From positions 1 through 19,944 of the forward strand of contig CAJKWP010000020.1 in NCBI GenBank assembly GCA_905203645.1: 19,944 bases of DNA. Reading direction: 5' to 3'. Positions 12,902 through 19,944 of this stretch are shown here, piece by piece. The number at the start of each line of letters is the position of its first letter. Position 1 is the stretch's first letter. The notes under the pieces are model-generated. The model was not told the DNA's origin. It did no database searches and worked only from the letters and a program-made list of their open reading frames with translations. The translations under genes and the position numbers were made by a program. Source of the DNA: an uncultured Christensenella sp. (GTDB taxonomy: Bacteria; Bacillota; Clostridia; Christensenellales; UBA1242).

Positions 12902-14794
12902 TTAAATACTCATTTGGTTGCCTTGGTCAAGTGCTTTGGCTTTTGTAGACATTTGATCAAAAGTATAACCAATTTTGTTCAAATACTTAACCAAATCTTG
13001 CAAGTTTGTTATTTTGAAATTTTCTTTTTCAGTGAATTTGTGACCAATTTTTTCAAGTTCACCAAGTTGAACATTATAATTTATTTTGACGCTGTTACGC
13101 TTTGTTTGTTCAACGTTCAAAAAGTGTTTTCTGAAAATTTCTGACAAAATCATAAAATTGGTGTTGTTTAAAACTTGTTCCTTGTCTGCTGTGTACATTG
13201 CAACAGTTTTGTTCAGATTTGGATCTGTTATTTCTTCATTTGTAATATGAACAAAACTAAGATTTGCTCCAGCAGGGTCTTTTGCATAATATTTTGTTGC
13301 TTCATTATAAGCTGTTTTTGCACTTTTATACATGCACTCTATCATTTTTGGTTTTTCTTCTTGTGGTTTTGGTATTGTTGGATATACACCTAATTCAGTA
13401 TCCAATTCACCAACCAACTCTTTGAATTTGTCTTCTGAACAAGAATATGTTGATGTAACAAAATTCAAGATATCTTCTGGGGTTTTGAATGTATTTGCCT
13501 TCACAACTTGTTTTACTTTGCCATTTTCAGTTGTTTTGTATGATGAAGCAAAATCAATTTCAAAATCAACGCCATCACGTCTGTGAGCCAATGCTGTTCT
13601 GTATGCTTCGGCAAGTAGATTTATAGTAAACGTTGTACCACGAGTATAAGATTCAGTGTTCAAACTTGAAATTTTTTGTCCGTTACATTCAATGTTTGTT
13701 TGAAAACCTTTTCGTACTTGATCTGGCATAAACGCTGTTTTTCCAAAAGTGCTTTCAAATTTATTTTGAGTCTTTGCAGATTTACATATAATGTCTTCTT
13801 TTGAAATATCTTCAGTAACCTTTGTTGAAGCAGGACTCTTCTGTACTTTTTTCTGTTGTGTATTAACTTTTTGAGGTTCTGGTTTAGCGTTTATTTTTTC
13901 ACCATCAATTGTCAATTCAACATCAGGTACTATTTCTTTTGCAACTTTCTTTGCCTTTTCATAAAATGTAGCCAAATTAAGTCCCAAATCTTTGAATACA
14001 CAGTCTGAGATTGATTGAGATGAAGTGTATTTATGTTCATGTGCTTGAGTTGGGTCTTGAGAATCAAAAGTTGTTACGCTGTAATCAGGCTGTTCGCCAT
14101 TCGCTTCGTCAACAAGTGCTTTGACGTATGCCTCAGCCATAAGATTTGGAACAAAATTATCAAATCTTGTTTTGCTTACAGTTGACATACTTGCAATTTT
14201 GTTTTCACCTGAAGACAATTCCATAACGAAAGGATAATCACGTTCATCTCTTTCAGGTGTGTTTATAATTCTTTCCTTGAATTCTTCTGCCAATGTTTTT
14301 GAATCACAATGAATTGAGTTGCTTGGAAGTTCAATGTTTACTCCTGCCAAGTTTACACTTTGTACATAATTGTATTTTGTTGCAAATTCTGGTTTTGGAT
14401 ATTTTGCTTGCATAGTTGAACGCAATCTGTTTGCTTCTTCTTGACTGCCTTTAACTTCGGCAAGACCAACTTTTGCGATCAATTTTTGACGAGCAATTTC
14501 ATTTTTTCCAAGTTTTTTCAAAAAGAAATTTTCTTTTGACATGTTGTCATAATTTGGCAAAACCTTGCTTGCTGCAGCCAATTTAGTCTTGTAATATCTC
14601 TTCACAAGTTTCTTCTCTTTACTTGGATTTTTCTCTGAACTTTTTGCAGCTTTTCGCAATGCAGTTTCGGCCTTCAAAGCATTACCTTTTGCTTTTGATT
14701 TTTTTACAATGGTGGTAGTTGTAAGTGTAATAGCAGTTGGTGCAACAACACAAATACCAATCATTGTTAATGCTACAACTAATCCTGATACCAT
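12902..14794 (-). CDS. Unrecognised membrane-anchored protein with three internal repeats
   Basis: I do not recognise this 630-residue protein. Residues 1-30 are a hydrophobic anchor (SGLVVALTMIGICVVAPTAI then a Thr-rich stretch), followed by a Lys/Ala-rich coiled region (about 31-115). The rest holds three divergent copies of one unit of about 130-160 residues: about 127-287, 333-465 and 486-618. The best marker is a helix: FVPNLMAEAYVKAL (214-227), FTINLLAEAYRTAL (389-402), NFMILSEIFRKHFL (546-559). A segment KSAKT opens copies 2 and 3, and each closes with a helix such as TPEDILNFV or NLQDLVKYL. A Lys/Pro/Gln-rich linker lies at about 300-330. The ATG follows GGAGG by 9 bases, and a near-perfect promoter precedes it. 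It is probably anchored by its N terminus; orientation is unclear. Function cannot be stated. Confidence 0.85.
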   Translation of the reverse strand: MVSGLVVALTMIGICVVAPTAITLTTTTIVKKSKAKGNALKAETALRKAAKSSEKNPSKEKKLVKRYYKTKLAAASKVLPNYDNMSKENFFLKKLGKNEIARQKLIAKVGLAEVKGSQEEANRLRSTMQAKYPKPEFATKYNYVQSVNLAGVNIELPSNSIHCDSKTLAEEFKERIINTPERDERDYPFVMELSSGENKIASMSTVSKTRFDNFVPNLMAEAYVKALVDEANGEQPDYSVTTFDSQDPTQAHEHKYTSSQSISDCVFKDLGLNLATFYEKAKKVAKEIVPDVELTIDGEKINAKPEPQKVNTQQKKVQKSPASTKVTEDISKEDIICKSAKTQNKFESTFGKTAFMPDQVRKGFQTNIECNGQKISSLNTESYTRGTTFTINLLAEAYRTALAHRRDGVDFEIDFASSYKTTENGKVKQVVKANTFKTPEDILNFVTSTYSCSEDKFKELVGELDTELGVYPTIPKPQEEKPKMIECMYKSAKTAYNEATKYYAKDPAGANLSFVHITNEEITDPNLNKTVAMYTADKEQVLNNTNFMILSEIFRKHFLNVEQTKRNSVKINYNVQLGELEKIGHKFTEKENFKITNLQDLVKYLNKIGYTFDQMSTKAKALDQGNQMSI

Positions 14795-14821
14795 AATAAT
14801 TTACCTCCAATATATTCTTCT

Positions 14822-14839
14822 TGTGATAATTATATCACA
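14822..14839. promoter_or_regulatory. Palindrome TGTGATA-N4-TATCACA over the -10 box
   Basis: Seven-base arms at 14822-14828 and 14833-14839 are exact inverted copies with four bases between. They cover the whole -10 box of the 630-residue gene, so a bound protein would repress it. The outer half-sites TGTGA/TCACA recall CRP/FNR-type sites, but the gap is 8 rather than 6. Confidence 0.5.
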
Positions 14840-14856
14840 TAACCACGAAATGTCAA
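14829..14856 (-). promoter_or_regulatory. Promoter of the triple-repeat protein gene
   Basis: TTGACA (14851-14856) and TATAAT (14829-14834) on the minus strand are 16 bases apart and match the consensus in all 12 positions. A strong GGAGG follows before the ATG at 14794. High expression is expected unless repressed. Confidence 0.85.
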
Positions 14857-14889
14857 TATGCTCCTTGAATTTTTTTTGCAATTTCACAC

Positions 14890-15330
14890 TTATTTTTCGA
14901 TCTTTAATATTTCACTTTTCAATCTTTGATATTCTTCGTCATCAATAATTCCACGCTGTTTCAAAATGTTCAACCTTTCAATTTTTTCAAGGTCACTTCT
15001 TTCAATAACTTGACAATTTGTGTTGTTGTCAGGATAAGTGACTGTAAAAGGTTCTTCTTGCATTTGATTTACACCGATAATGGCAAGTACCCCAACCACA
15101 GTCGAGCAAAGCAACAAGAAAAATATAGACCAAGCCAAAGCAGAACTTTTCACCAAATAAAATTCTTGGCTTGTCATATTAGAATATCTTAAAAAACAAC
15201 TGCCACCAATAATTGCTGGCACCCCAATCGCAATCGGTATCACCAACCAGCTTGTTGTTACAAGTATGAAAATACCTTGGATAATCGCAATTATCCCAAC
15301 AGCCTTAAATAATCCACTGCTCTTGTTCAT
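14890..15330 (-). CDS. SHOCT-domain membrane protein (second of a pair)
   Basis: This 146-residue protein has three or so transmembrane helices (about residues 9-28, 29-48, 66-87), then a polar stretch and a C-terminal SHOCT domain (LEKIERLNILKQRGIIDDEEYQRLKSEIL), a short helical hairpin of unknown role common at the ends of bacterial proteins. It starts 8 bases after the gene before it, with GAGG in the gap, so the two form an operon. Both share the layout of membrane block plus SHOCT end and may be distant paralogues. No function can be given. Confidence 0.8.
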   Translation of the reverse strand: MNKSSGLFKAVGIIAIIQGIFILVTTSWLVIPIAIGVPAIIGGSCFLRYSNMTSQEFYLVKSSALAWSIFFLLLCSTVVGVLAIIGVNQMQEEPFTVTYPDNNTNCQVIERSDLEKIERLNILKQRGIIDDEEYQRLKSEILKIEK

Positions 15331-15338
15331 TTTTGCCT

Positions 15339-15911
15339 CTATTTGATAATATTTGACAAAAGTTTGGCATACTCTTCGTCAGTTATAGCGCCACTTTCTT
15401 TCAATTTTTTGAGTCTGTTGATTTGGTCAATCATATCATCTTTGGCTTCGGATTGCGAACCACTTACAGCCTCTTGATTTGCATTTTGTTCAACCTTGTC
15501 AACAGCTTTATCCTTTGCAAATACTGCTACAAGCGAGCAAATCGAAGCGACAAGGCTTCTTACGAAAACAATTTGCAAAATCGAAATAACAATAAACATA
15601 GTGCGTTTTTCTTTAAACTGTTTTTCATCGAATTTAAGACAAACAAAAAACAATACTGTAAATACCAAAGATGCAACCATAGTTATCAAGTAAAAAGTGA
15701 AAAGTGCTTTAAACAATATTTCTTGCAGTTGGGCAAGGTCAATAACAATTTCACCTTCTGCTTGCAACGCTTCAAATATTCCAATATAGTCTGCAAGATA
15801 AACAACAGGATTTACAACCAAACTAATAAAACTTATTAAATTTGAAACAAAAGCCAATGCCATGAATATAGCAGATACCAGGATCAAAGTTTTTCTTGTT
15901 TTGTACTCCAT
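15339..15911 (-). CDS. SHOCT-domain membrane protein (first of a pair)
   Basis: The 190-residue product has four likely transmembrane helices (about residues 9-32, 33-45 or so, 68-92, 104-128). A linker with Gln, Ser and Asp follows, and then a C-terminal SHOCT hairpin (IDQINRLKKLKESGAITDEEYAKLLSNII). AAGGAG lies 5 bases before the ATG. It heads a two-gene operon with the other SHOCT protein and is read divergently from the dehydrogenase gene. The function is unknown; SHOCT ends are thought to help in oligomer formation. Confidence 0.8.
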   Translation of the reverse strand: MEYKTRKTLILVSAIFMALAFVSNLISFISLVVNPVVYLADYIGIFEALQAEGEIVIDLAQLQEILFKALFTFYLITMVASLVFTVLFFVCLKFDEKQFKEKRTMFIVISILQIVFVRSLVASICSLVAVFAKDKAVDKVEQNANQEAVSGSQSEAKDDMIDQINRLKKLKESGAITDEEYAKLLSNIIK

Positions 15912-15937
15912 AATAACTCCTTAATTTTGACATCGTT

Positions 15938-15967
15938 ATTCTAACATATGCTCAGGTTATTAGTCAA
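15938..15967 (-). promoter_or_regulatory. Promoter of the SHOCT gene pair
   Basis: TTGACT (15962-15967) and TAGAAT (15938-15943) on the minus strand are 18 bases apart. Its -35 box is 6 bases from that of the opposite promoter. Confidence 0.65.
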
Positions 15968-15973
15968 CTTTGT

Positions 15974-16003
15974 TTGACAAATAACTCGATTTATATATAT
16001 ATT
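15974..16003 (+). promoter_or_regulatory. Promoter of the short-chain dehydrogenase gene
   Basis: TTGACA (15974-15979) is followed 18 bases on by TATATT (15998-16003), or 16 bases on by TATATA. AAAGGG follows 8 bases before the ATG. Confidence 0.6.
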
Positions 16004-16022
16004 ACTTAAAAAGGGATTTTTT

Positions 16023-16814
16023 ATGAGTAAAGTTGTAGTTATAACTGGTTCATCAAGCGGTATTGGAAAAAATTTAAAAAAGATGTTTGAAGAGAACGGT
16101 GACATTGTAATTGGCCTTTCAAGATCAGAAGGTCAATCACCAACATCTTTCCCTTGCGATTTGACTGATGCTGAACAAATCAAGACAGCTTTTGATTTTA
16201 TAGGTGAAAAATACGGACATGTTGATATTCTGGTCAACAATGCTGGTTTTGGCATTTCAGGTGCCACAGAACTTGTAAGCGAAAACCAAATAAAAAACAT
16301 TTTTGATGTAAATTTTTTTGGTGCACTTACTTGTGCAAGATTATGTCTGCCACTTATGGACAAAAACAGCAAAATTATAAACATTTCTTCAGCATGCGCA
16401 TTGTTCCCGCTTCCTTTCCGCACACTTTATTGTTCAAGCAAGTCTGCGTTGAATATGCTCAGCCAATCGTGGGATTTGGAACTAAGACCTTTTGGAATAA
16501 GAGTTGTATCAATTTGTCCTGGTGATATCAAAACAAATTTCACAAAAAATCGCGAAAAATCTTTTGAAACCAACAAACGCTATGACAACCGTATCAAGAA
16601 TGCTACAAGTTATGTGGACAATCGCGAAAACAAAAGAATGAGTATTGATACAGCAGTCACAAAAATATTCAAAATCTGCAACAAGCGAAATCCAAAACCC
16701 ATGTACATTATTGGTGCAAAGTACAAATTGTTTTACTTTGGACAAAAAATTTTGCCAATAAGAATTTTTAACGGTCTTATTGGGAAAATCTTTGATGGCA
16801 AAAAGAAAAAGTAG
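16023..16814 (+). CDS. Short-chain dehydrogenase/reductase
   Basis: This 263-residue classical SDR is an NAD(P)-dependent oxidoreductase. The nucleotide-binding motif TGSSSGIG is at residues 8-15, DL at 46-47, NNAG at 72-75, the catalytic serine in ISSA at 121-124 and YCSSK at 136-140, with PGDIKTNF following at the usual place. Ser, Tyr and Lys are all present, so it should be active. Arg34, just after the second strand, hints at NADP use (inference). The C terminus (..YKLFYFGQKILPIRIFNGLIG) is hydrophobic and may touch the membrane, as in SDRs acting on lipids. The substrate is unknown. It is alone on the plus strand among minus-strand genes and ends 4 bases short of the sigE stop. Confidence 0.92.
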   Translation: MSKVVVITGSSSGIGKNLKKMFEENGDIVIGLSRSEGQSPTSFPCDLTDAEQIKTAFDFIGEKYGHVDILVNNAGFGISGATELVSENQIKNIFDVNFFGALTCARLCLPLMDKNSKIINISSACALFPLPFRTLYCSSKSALNMLSQSWDLELRPFGIRVVSICPGDIKTNFTKNREKSFETNKRYDNRIKNATSYVDNRENKRMSIDTAVTKIFKICNKRNPKPMYIIGAKYKLFYFGQKILPIRIFNGLIGKIFDGKKKK

Positions 16815-16827
16815 CGTTTAGCTACTT
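16801..16827 (-). terminator. Terminator of sigE overlapping the end of the dehydrogenase gene
   Basis: AAGTAGC (16809-16815) and GCTACTT (16821-16827) pair across a 5-base loop. On the minus strand the stem is followed by TTTTCTTTT. The stem includes the stops of both convergent genes, and the T-run is the Lys-rich end of the dehydrogenase read backwards. Confidence 0.7.
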
Positions 16828-17537
16828 AGTTTATCCAATTCTTTTTTCATTTTGCACAAAATTTTCTTTTCTATACGACTTATATAACTTTGCGATATCC
16901 CCAAATAATCCGCTACTTCTTTTTGGGTTTTTTCTTCATTTCCAAAAAGACCAAATCTCAAAATCATAATGTCCCTTTCACGTTTTTGAAGTTTTTGCAA
17001 GGATTGAAACAACAGTTGTTTTTCGGCACTTAATTCCAAATTTTTTGTAACATTTTCTTCCTCAAAGCACAAAACATCGCAAAGCAAAAGTTCATTTCCG
17101 TCGTTATCGCAGTTAAGTGGCTCCTCCAAACTTACTTCCGCTTTAATTTTTGACGATTTTCTCAACTGCATCAAAATTTCGTTTTCTATGCAACGACTTG
17201 CATAAGTCGCCAACTTTATATTTTTGTTGTTGTCGTAACTTTGAATTGCTTTAATAAGTCCTATCGCACCTACTGAAATCAAATCTTCAAAATCAATTCC
17301 TGTGTTTTCAAATTTTTTTGCAATATAAACAACCAATCGCAAATTATGTTCTATCAGTCTTTCTTTTGCGACTTGATTGTTGTTGGCAAGTTCGTTCAAA
17401 AGCACTTCTTCTTCCTCGGCGCTAAGTGGCAAAGGTAATGCTTCATTGCCACAAATATAGCACACTATATCAAGCGGCGTATCCAACGAATTGTGGCTGA
17501 AAAAAGATTTTAATAATTGTATAATTTTTTTTATCAT
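16818..17537 (-). CDS. sigE: Sporulation sigma factor SigE (mother cell)
   Basis: SigE directs early mother-cell gene expression after the asymmetric septum. The 239-residue length equals that of the Bacillus protein. The first ~30 residues, ending near YICGNEALPLPLS, are the pro-sequence removed on activation. Region 2 is very typical (LRLVVYIAKKFENTGIDFED then LISVGAIGLIKAI and KLATYASRCIENEIL), and region 4 ends with the helix-turn-helix KTQKEVADYLGISQSYISRI. The ATG overlaps the spoIIGA stop (ATGA), as expected for the protease-sigma pair, and GGAG lies about 10 bases upstream. SigG and SigK are excluded by the pro-sequence, spacing and partner gene. Confidence 0.95.
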   Translation of the reverse strand: MIKKIIQLLKSFFSHNSLDTPLDIVCYICGNEALPLPLSAEEEEVLLNELANNNQVAKERLIEHNLRLVVYIAKKFENTGIDFEDLISVGAIGLIKAIQSYDNNKNIKLATYASRCIENEILMQLRKSSKIKAEVSLEEPLNCDNDGNELLLCDVLCFEEENVTKNLELSAEKQLLFQSLQKLQKRERDIMILRFGLFGNEEKTQKEVADYLGISQSYISRIEKKILCKMKKELDKLSS

Positions 17538-18337
17538 AATTTATTCTCCATTAAGGCGCAACTTCCTATCAAAGCATTGCACCCAAATTTTGCTTCAAAA
17601 TTGTTAAGACTTAATCCCAGAACACAATCAAGTTGTTTGGACTTGTCCACAAGGTTAATTTTATCTGCTTCAAACACAAGCATTTTGTTTAATCCATTTG
17701 CAGTTTGAGTTGTTATGTAATCATAGTTTTGCAAATAATACTTTCCTGCCAAAAAATCATTATCAGAAATATTAAGTAATTTTTTGAAAGTAGGATAAGA
17801 AATGATGATAACAGGTTTTTGTTTGTAACAAAGCAAATTCCCAGTATCAATATATGCGCTTATTTTGATATTTATATCTTTTAAAGATATTGTCAAAATG
17901 CAACTTTTGTCCTTTATATCTTGCTTTTGTCGAACCTTTTTCCATACGTCAAAAGCAAATTTCAAAAGTATAAACACAGCAAGCAAAATAATCCCCATAG
18001 GCAATCCTTTGTAAAGTAAACTTCCCTTTTCCATCAACGAATTGGGATAAAGTGCCAACACAAGTGCAAAACATAAGCCACCACAAATAGCTGTCAAAAA
18101 CAAAAAACAAAAAAATGACAACAAAAAATCTTTAACGCCTTTGTTTTTGAAAGCAATAAGAACCATACAAACGCCCAAAATTATTTTCAAAGCAACAAGA
18201 ATAACTCCATCAAGATTTATTATCGGATAAACAGCGGAAAAAATTGTACCCAAACAATCCGCCAAAAACAAACGTAGAAAGCACGTTTTTTTGTATATCA
18301 ATTTTCCAGTCAAATAAAGCAAGATATAATTGAAAAT
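17534..18337 (-). pseudogene. spoIIGA: SpoIIGA, pro-SigE processing protease, cut at the 5' end
   Basis: SpoIIGA is a membrane aspartic protease that cleaves pro-SigE. Five hydrophobic helices are followed by a cytoplasmic protease domain with the catalytic DTGN (residues 159-162 counted from TTG 18322), the PVIIISYPTF strand and a C-terminal LIG segment. The first part of helix one is missing: the frame shows IFNYILLYLTGKLI, matching the middle of the usual first helix (..NFxFDxLLLxLT..), but the codon before, 18338-18340, is TGA and nothing SpoIIGA-like lies beyond. No start with a ribosome site is present; TTG at 18322 is only nominal. About 15 codons are absent, exactly where AT-rich DNA ends. 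So the gene may be whole in the real genome and cut by misassembly, or truly broken. Confidence 0.85.
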
Positions 18338-18345
18338 TCATATTT
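18335..18345. other. Junction between AT-rich and G+C-rich DNA
   Basis: The spoIIGA reading frame fails at 18338, and from here on the sequence is the upstream region of a glycosyltransferase with different base and codon use. The exact base cannot be fixed from one sequence. Confidence 0.7.
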
Positions 18346-18370
18346 TGTTAAAGTACTTTATAGGAATTAG

Positions 18371-18399
18371 TTGCAGCTAAGGGATGCTTATGATACAAT
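18371..18399 (+). promoter_or_regulatory. Promoter of the glycosyltransferase gene
   Basis: TTGCAG (18371-18376) and TACAAT (18394-18399) are 17 bases apart. The leader to the GTG at 18471 is about 65 bases. Confidence 0.6.
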
Positions 18400-18470
18400 A
18401 ATAATATGTTATTGTGATGAAAAATGGGATTTGACGAGGATGTATTACAAAATGAAAGGAAGTAGTTGCG

Positions 18471-19631
18471 GTGAAGGTGGCGATGATCGGGCACAAGGAT
18501 TTTCCGAGTCGCTCAGGCGGTGTGGAGGTCATGGTTGGCGGGCTGGCCAGAAGTCTGGTGGAACGCGGCTATGACGTTACCGTGTATAACCGCGGCTTGG
18601 AAAAGCACCATAATGTGTACGATGTGGACGGCGTTCACGCACGGCGGGTGTTTACCCTGCAAAAGCCTGCACTGAATGCCACGATCTACTCTTTTCTGGC
18701 TACTTTTGATGCGCTGTTCCGGGGCTTTGATGTGATCCATTACCATGCCATCGGACCCAGCGTACCGCTACTGATCGCTAAACTGTTCGGCAAGCACACC
18801 GTATGTACGGTGCACGGACTGAACTGGAAGGTGGACAAGTGGCGCGGCTTTGCAAGCCATTACATGAAGCTGGGAGAGAGGATCGCCGCAAAATATGCGG
18901 ATGATCTGGTGGTGCTTTCGGAGACGGAGTGGAACTATTTTTTGCAGAAATATGACCGCGCCTCCATTCTGATCCCCAATGCTATCCGCTTTTATGAAAG
19001 GCACGATTGCAGTCTGATCCGGGAAAAATATGGGCTGGAACAGGGAGAGTACATCCTGTATGTGGGGCGCATCTCGCCGGAAAAGGGCACGATGGATCTG
19101 GTGGAGGGCTACCGCAAGGCCAAGACAGGGAAAAAGCTTGTACTGGTCGGCCCGCTGGATGACAGCGAATATTGCAGAGCAGTACAGCAGCTGGCACAGA
19201 ATGACCCTAATATCATCATGACCGACTATGTGGTGGGCGACACGCTGAAGGAGCTTTACAGCAACTGTGGCCTGTTCGTTTTGCCCAGCCACACCGAGGG
19301 ACTTTCCATTTCTTTGCTGGAGGCGCTGTCTATCGGTGCACGGTGTCTGGTGAGCGATATCCCCGAGAATACGGTCGTGACCGACATTTACGGTGCGGCC
19401 TTTACGCCGGAGGATACGGACGACCTTGCCCGGGCGCTGGAGCGAGAATGCGCACAGGAGTACCCGGACGCAATGCGGCAGCAGCAGATCGAGTACGTCC
19501 ATACAAATTTTGAGTACGATGTGATGCTGGACCGTTACGAGGAGGTCTATCATCATGTGGTGGGCGATCCGCTGACGGCGATGCCCTCCACCCTGAAAAA
19601 AGAAAAAGTGCTGGTCGGCACAAAAGCATAA
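18471..19631 (+). CDS. Glycosyltransferase family 4 protein
   Basis: This 386-residue GT-B enzyme transfers a sugar from a nucleotide donor, probably to a cell-surface glycan. The N-terminal domain starts MIGHKDFPSRSGGVEV (5-20), a glycine-rich loop like that of the DUF1972/rhamnosyltransferase-like branch; the acceptor-side segment VCTVHGLNWKVDKWRG is at 111-126. The donor domain has YILYVGRISPEKG (194-206) and the EX7E pair in the segment PSHTEGLSISLLEAL (Glu276, Glu284). The GTG start follows AAAGGAAG (18455-18462) by 8 bases. Codons such as CTG, GGC and GCC dominate, unlike every gene to the left. It converges on a cardiolipin synthase and shares a terminator with it. Confidence 0.92.
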   Translation: MKVAMIGHKDFPSRSGGVEVMVGGLARSLVERGYDVTVYNRGLEKHHNVYDVDGVHARRVFTLQKPALNATIYSFLATFDALFRGFDVIHYHAIGPSVPLLIAKLFGKHTVCTVHGLNWKVDKWRGFASHYMKLGERIAAKYADDLVVLSETEWNYFLQKYDRASILIPNAIRFYERHDCSLIREKYGLEQGEYILYVGRISPEKGTMDLVEGYRKAKTGKKLVLVGPLDDSEYCRAVQQLAQNDPNIIMTDYVVGDTLKELYSNCGLFVLPSHTEGLSISLLEALSIGARCLVSDIPENTVVTDIYGAAFTPEDTDDLARALERECAQEYPDAMRQQQIEYVHTNFEYDVMLDRYEEVYHHVVGDPLTAMPSTLKKEKVLVGTKA

Positions 19632-19637
19632 GCAAAG

Positions 19638-19680
19638 AACGCCCCGGAAACGTTTGACAGCGTTTCCGGGGCGTTTTTCG
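19638..19680. terminator. Two-way terminator after the glycosyltransferase
   Basis: AACGCCCCGGAAACG (19638-19652) and its exact complement (19661-19675) form a 15-pair, G+C-rich stem with an 8-base loop, followed by a T-run. It lies between two convergent stops at 19631 and 19682. Confidence 0.9.
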
Positions 19681-19681
19681 T

Positions 19682-19944
19682 TTAGATCAGCGGGGCGATG
19701 AACTTGAGCATCATACCCACCAGATGCAGCAGCTTTTTGCCCTGCCAGACACTCTGGCGGGTGGGCTCTACCGTGCGGCACTGTGCCAGTGTATCTTGAA
19801 AATCAGCCTCAATACGAGGCAGACAGTCCACACCGCGCATCCAGACCGCGTTTTCAAAGTGGTGGTACAGACTGCGGTAGTCCAGATTGATGGTGCCGCA
19901 GGTCGCCGCCTCATCATCGGTCACGCACATTTTACCGTGGCAGA
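19682..19944 (-). CDS. Cardiolipin synthase (phospholipase D family), C-terminal part
   Basis: The gene runs in from beyond the right edge; only the last 87 or so codons are seen. The second HKD motif is present, HGKMCVTD (H-x-K-x4-D) encoded near 19915-19938, followed by the conserved GTINLDYRSLYHHFEN segment. The C terminus has the usual short tail with a hydrophobic end (HLVGMMLKFIAPLI). Cardiolipin synthases join two phosphatidylglycerols in the membrane. The frame stays open to base 19944; an internal ATG at 19930 is not the start. G+C-rich codons match the glycosyltransferase. Confidence 0.88.
   Translation of the reverse strand, partial: CHGKMCVTDDEAATCGTINLDYRSLYHHFENAVWMRGVDCLPRIEADFQDTLAQCRTVEPTRQSVWQGKKLLHLVGMMLKFIAPLI

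Noticed and set aside
1..18340. TGA read as tryptophan, as in mycoplasmas
   Set aside because: Trp is encoded by TGG in these genes, and scpA and mcsA end at TGA in positions fitting family lengths and overlaps.
18323..18360. Missing spoIIGA start restored by a simple frameshift
   Set aside because: The other two frames upstream give no YLD..NF-like residues, so one indel does not recover the N terminus.
18768..19781. Long open frame of 337 codons on the minus strand
   Set aside because: It lies opposite the glycosyltransferase and crosses its terminator; the product is rich in His, Gln and Arg with no family features, as expected from the complement of a G+C-rich gene.
1..19944. tRNA, rRNA, riboswitch, CRISPR array, insertion sequence
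   Set aside because: No cloverleaf, regular spaced repeats, transposase or terminal inverted repeats were seen; all gaps are short and explained by promoters and terminators.

Overview
The window has two unlike parts. Bases 1 to about 18,340 are AT-rich (one line counted by hand, 16681-16740, is 20/60 G+C) and read as the chromosome of a low-GC, spore-forming or formerly spore-forming Firmicute, most likely a Clostridia relative. The signs are a spoIIGA-sigE pair, a SpoIIM-like protein, McsA-McsB-ClpC, ScpA/ScpB, short intergenic gaps and TGA used as a stop. From about 18,340 to the end the DNA is G+C-rich (line 19381-19440 is 40/60 G+C), with different codon use. It carries a family 4 glycosyltransferase and the end of a cardiolipin synthase.

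Layout. 1-3112 (+): the end of a DUF4364-like gene, then an ABC transporter ATPase and its permease, closed by a two-way terminator. 3176-6060 (-): a SpoIIM-like protein, an M50 site-2 protease, then scpA and scpB for chromosome condensation. 6141-10641 (-): a stress module of mcsA, mcsB and clpC (protein arginine phosphorylation and AAA+ unfolding), followed by hpf (ribosome hibernation); ctsR is not in this operon. 10751-12817 (-): lgt, a six-helix membrane protein and a DivIVA-domain coiled-coil protein. 12902-15911 (-): an unrecognised 630-residue membrane-anchored protein with three internal repeats, and two neighbouring SHOCT-domain membrane proteins. 16023-16814 (+): a short-chain dehydrogenase. 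16818-18337 (-): sigE and a spoIIGA that loses its first codons exactly where the sequence changes character. 18471-19944: the G+C-rich genes.

Regulatory signals are unusually readable. Many genes have near-consensus TTGACT-N16/18-TATAAT promoters, often placed directly after the terminator of the previous gene. Two of them (scpA, lgt) put the transcription start on or within a base or so of the ATG, so leaderless mRNAs are predicted. Palindromes sit on the mcsA, clpC and 630-residue-gene promoters.

The main points for a second look are the probable chimeric junction inside spoIIGA, the triple-repeat protein, the inverted AGTCAAA operator at mcsA, and the leaderless genes. No RNA gene, CRISPR array, insertion sequence or attachment site was seen. 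No stretch over 300 bases lacks a gene.
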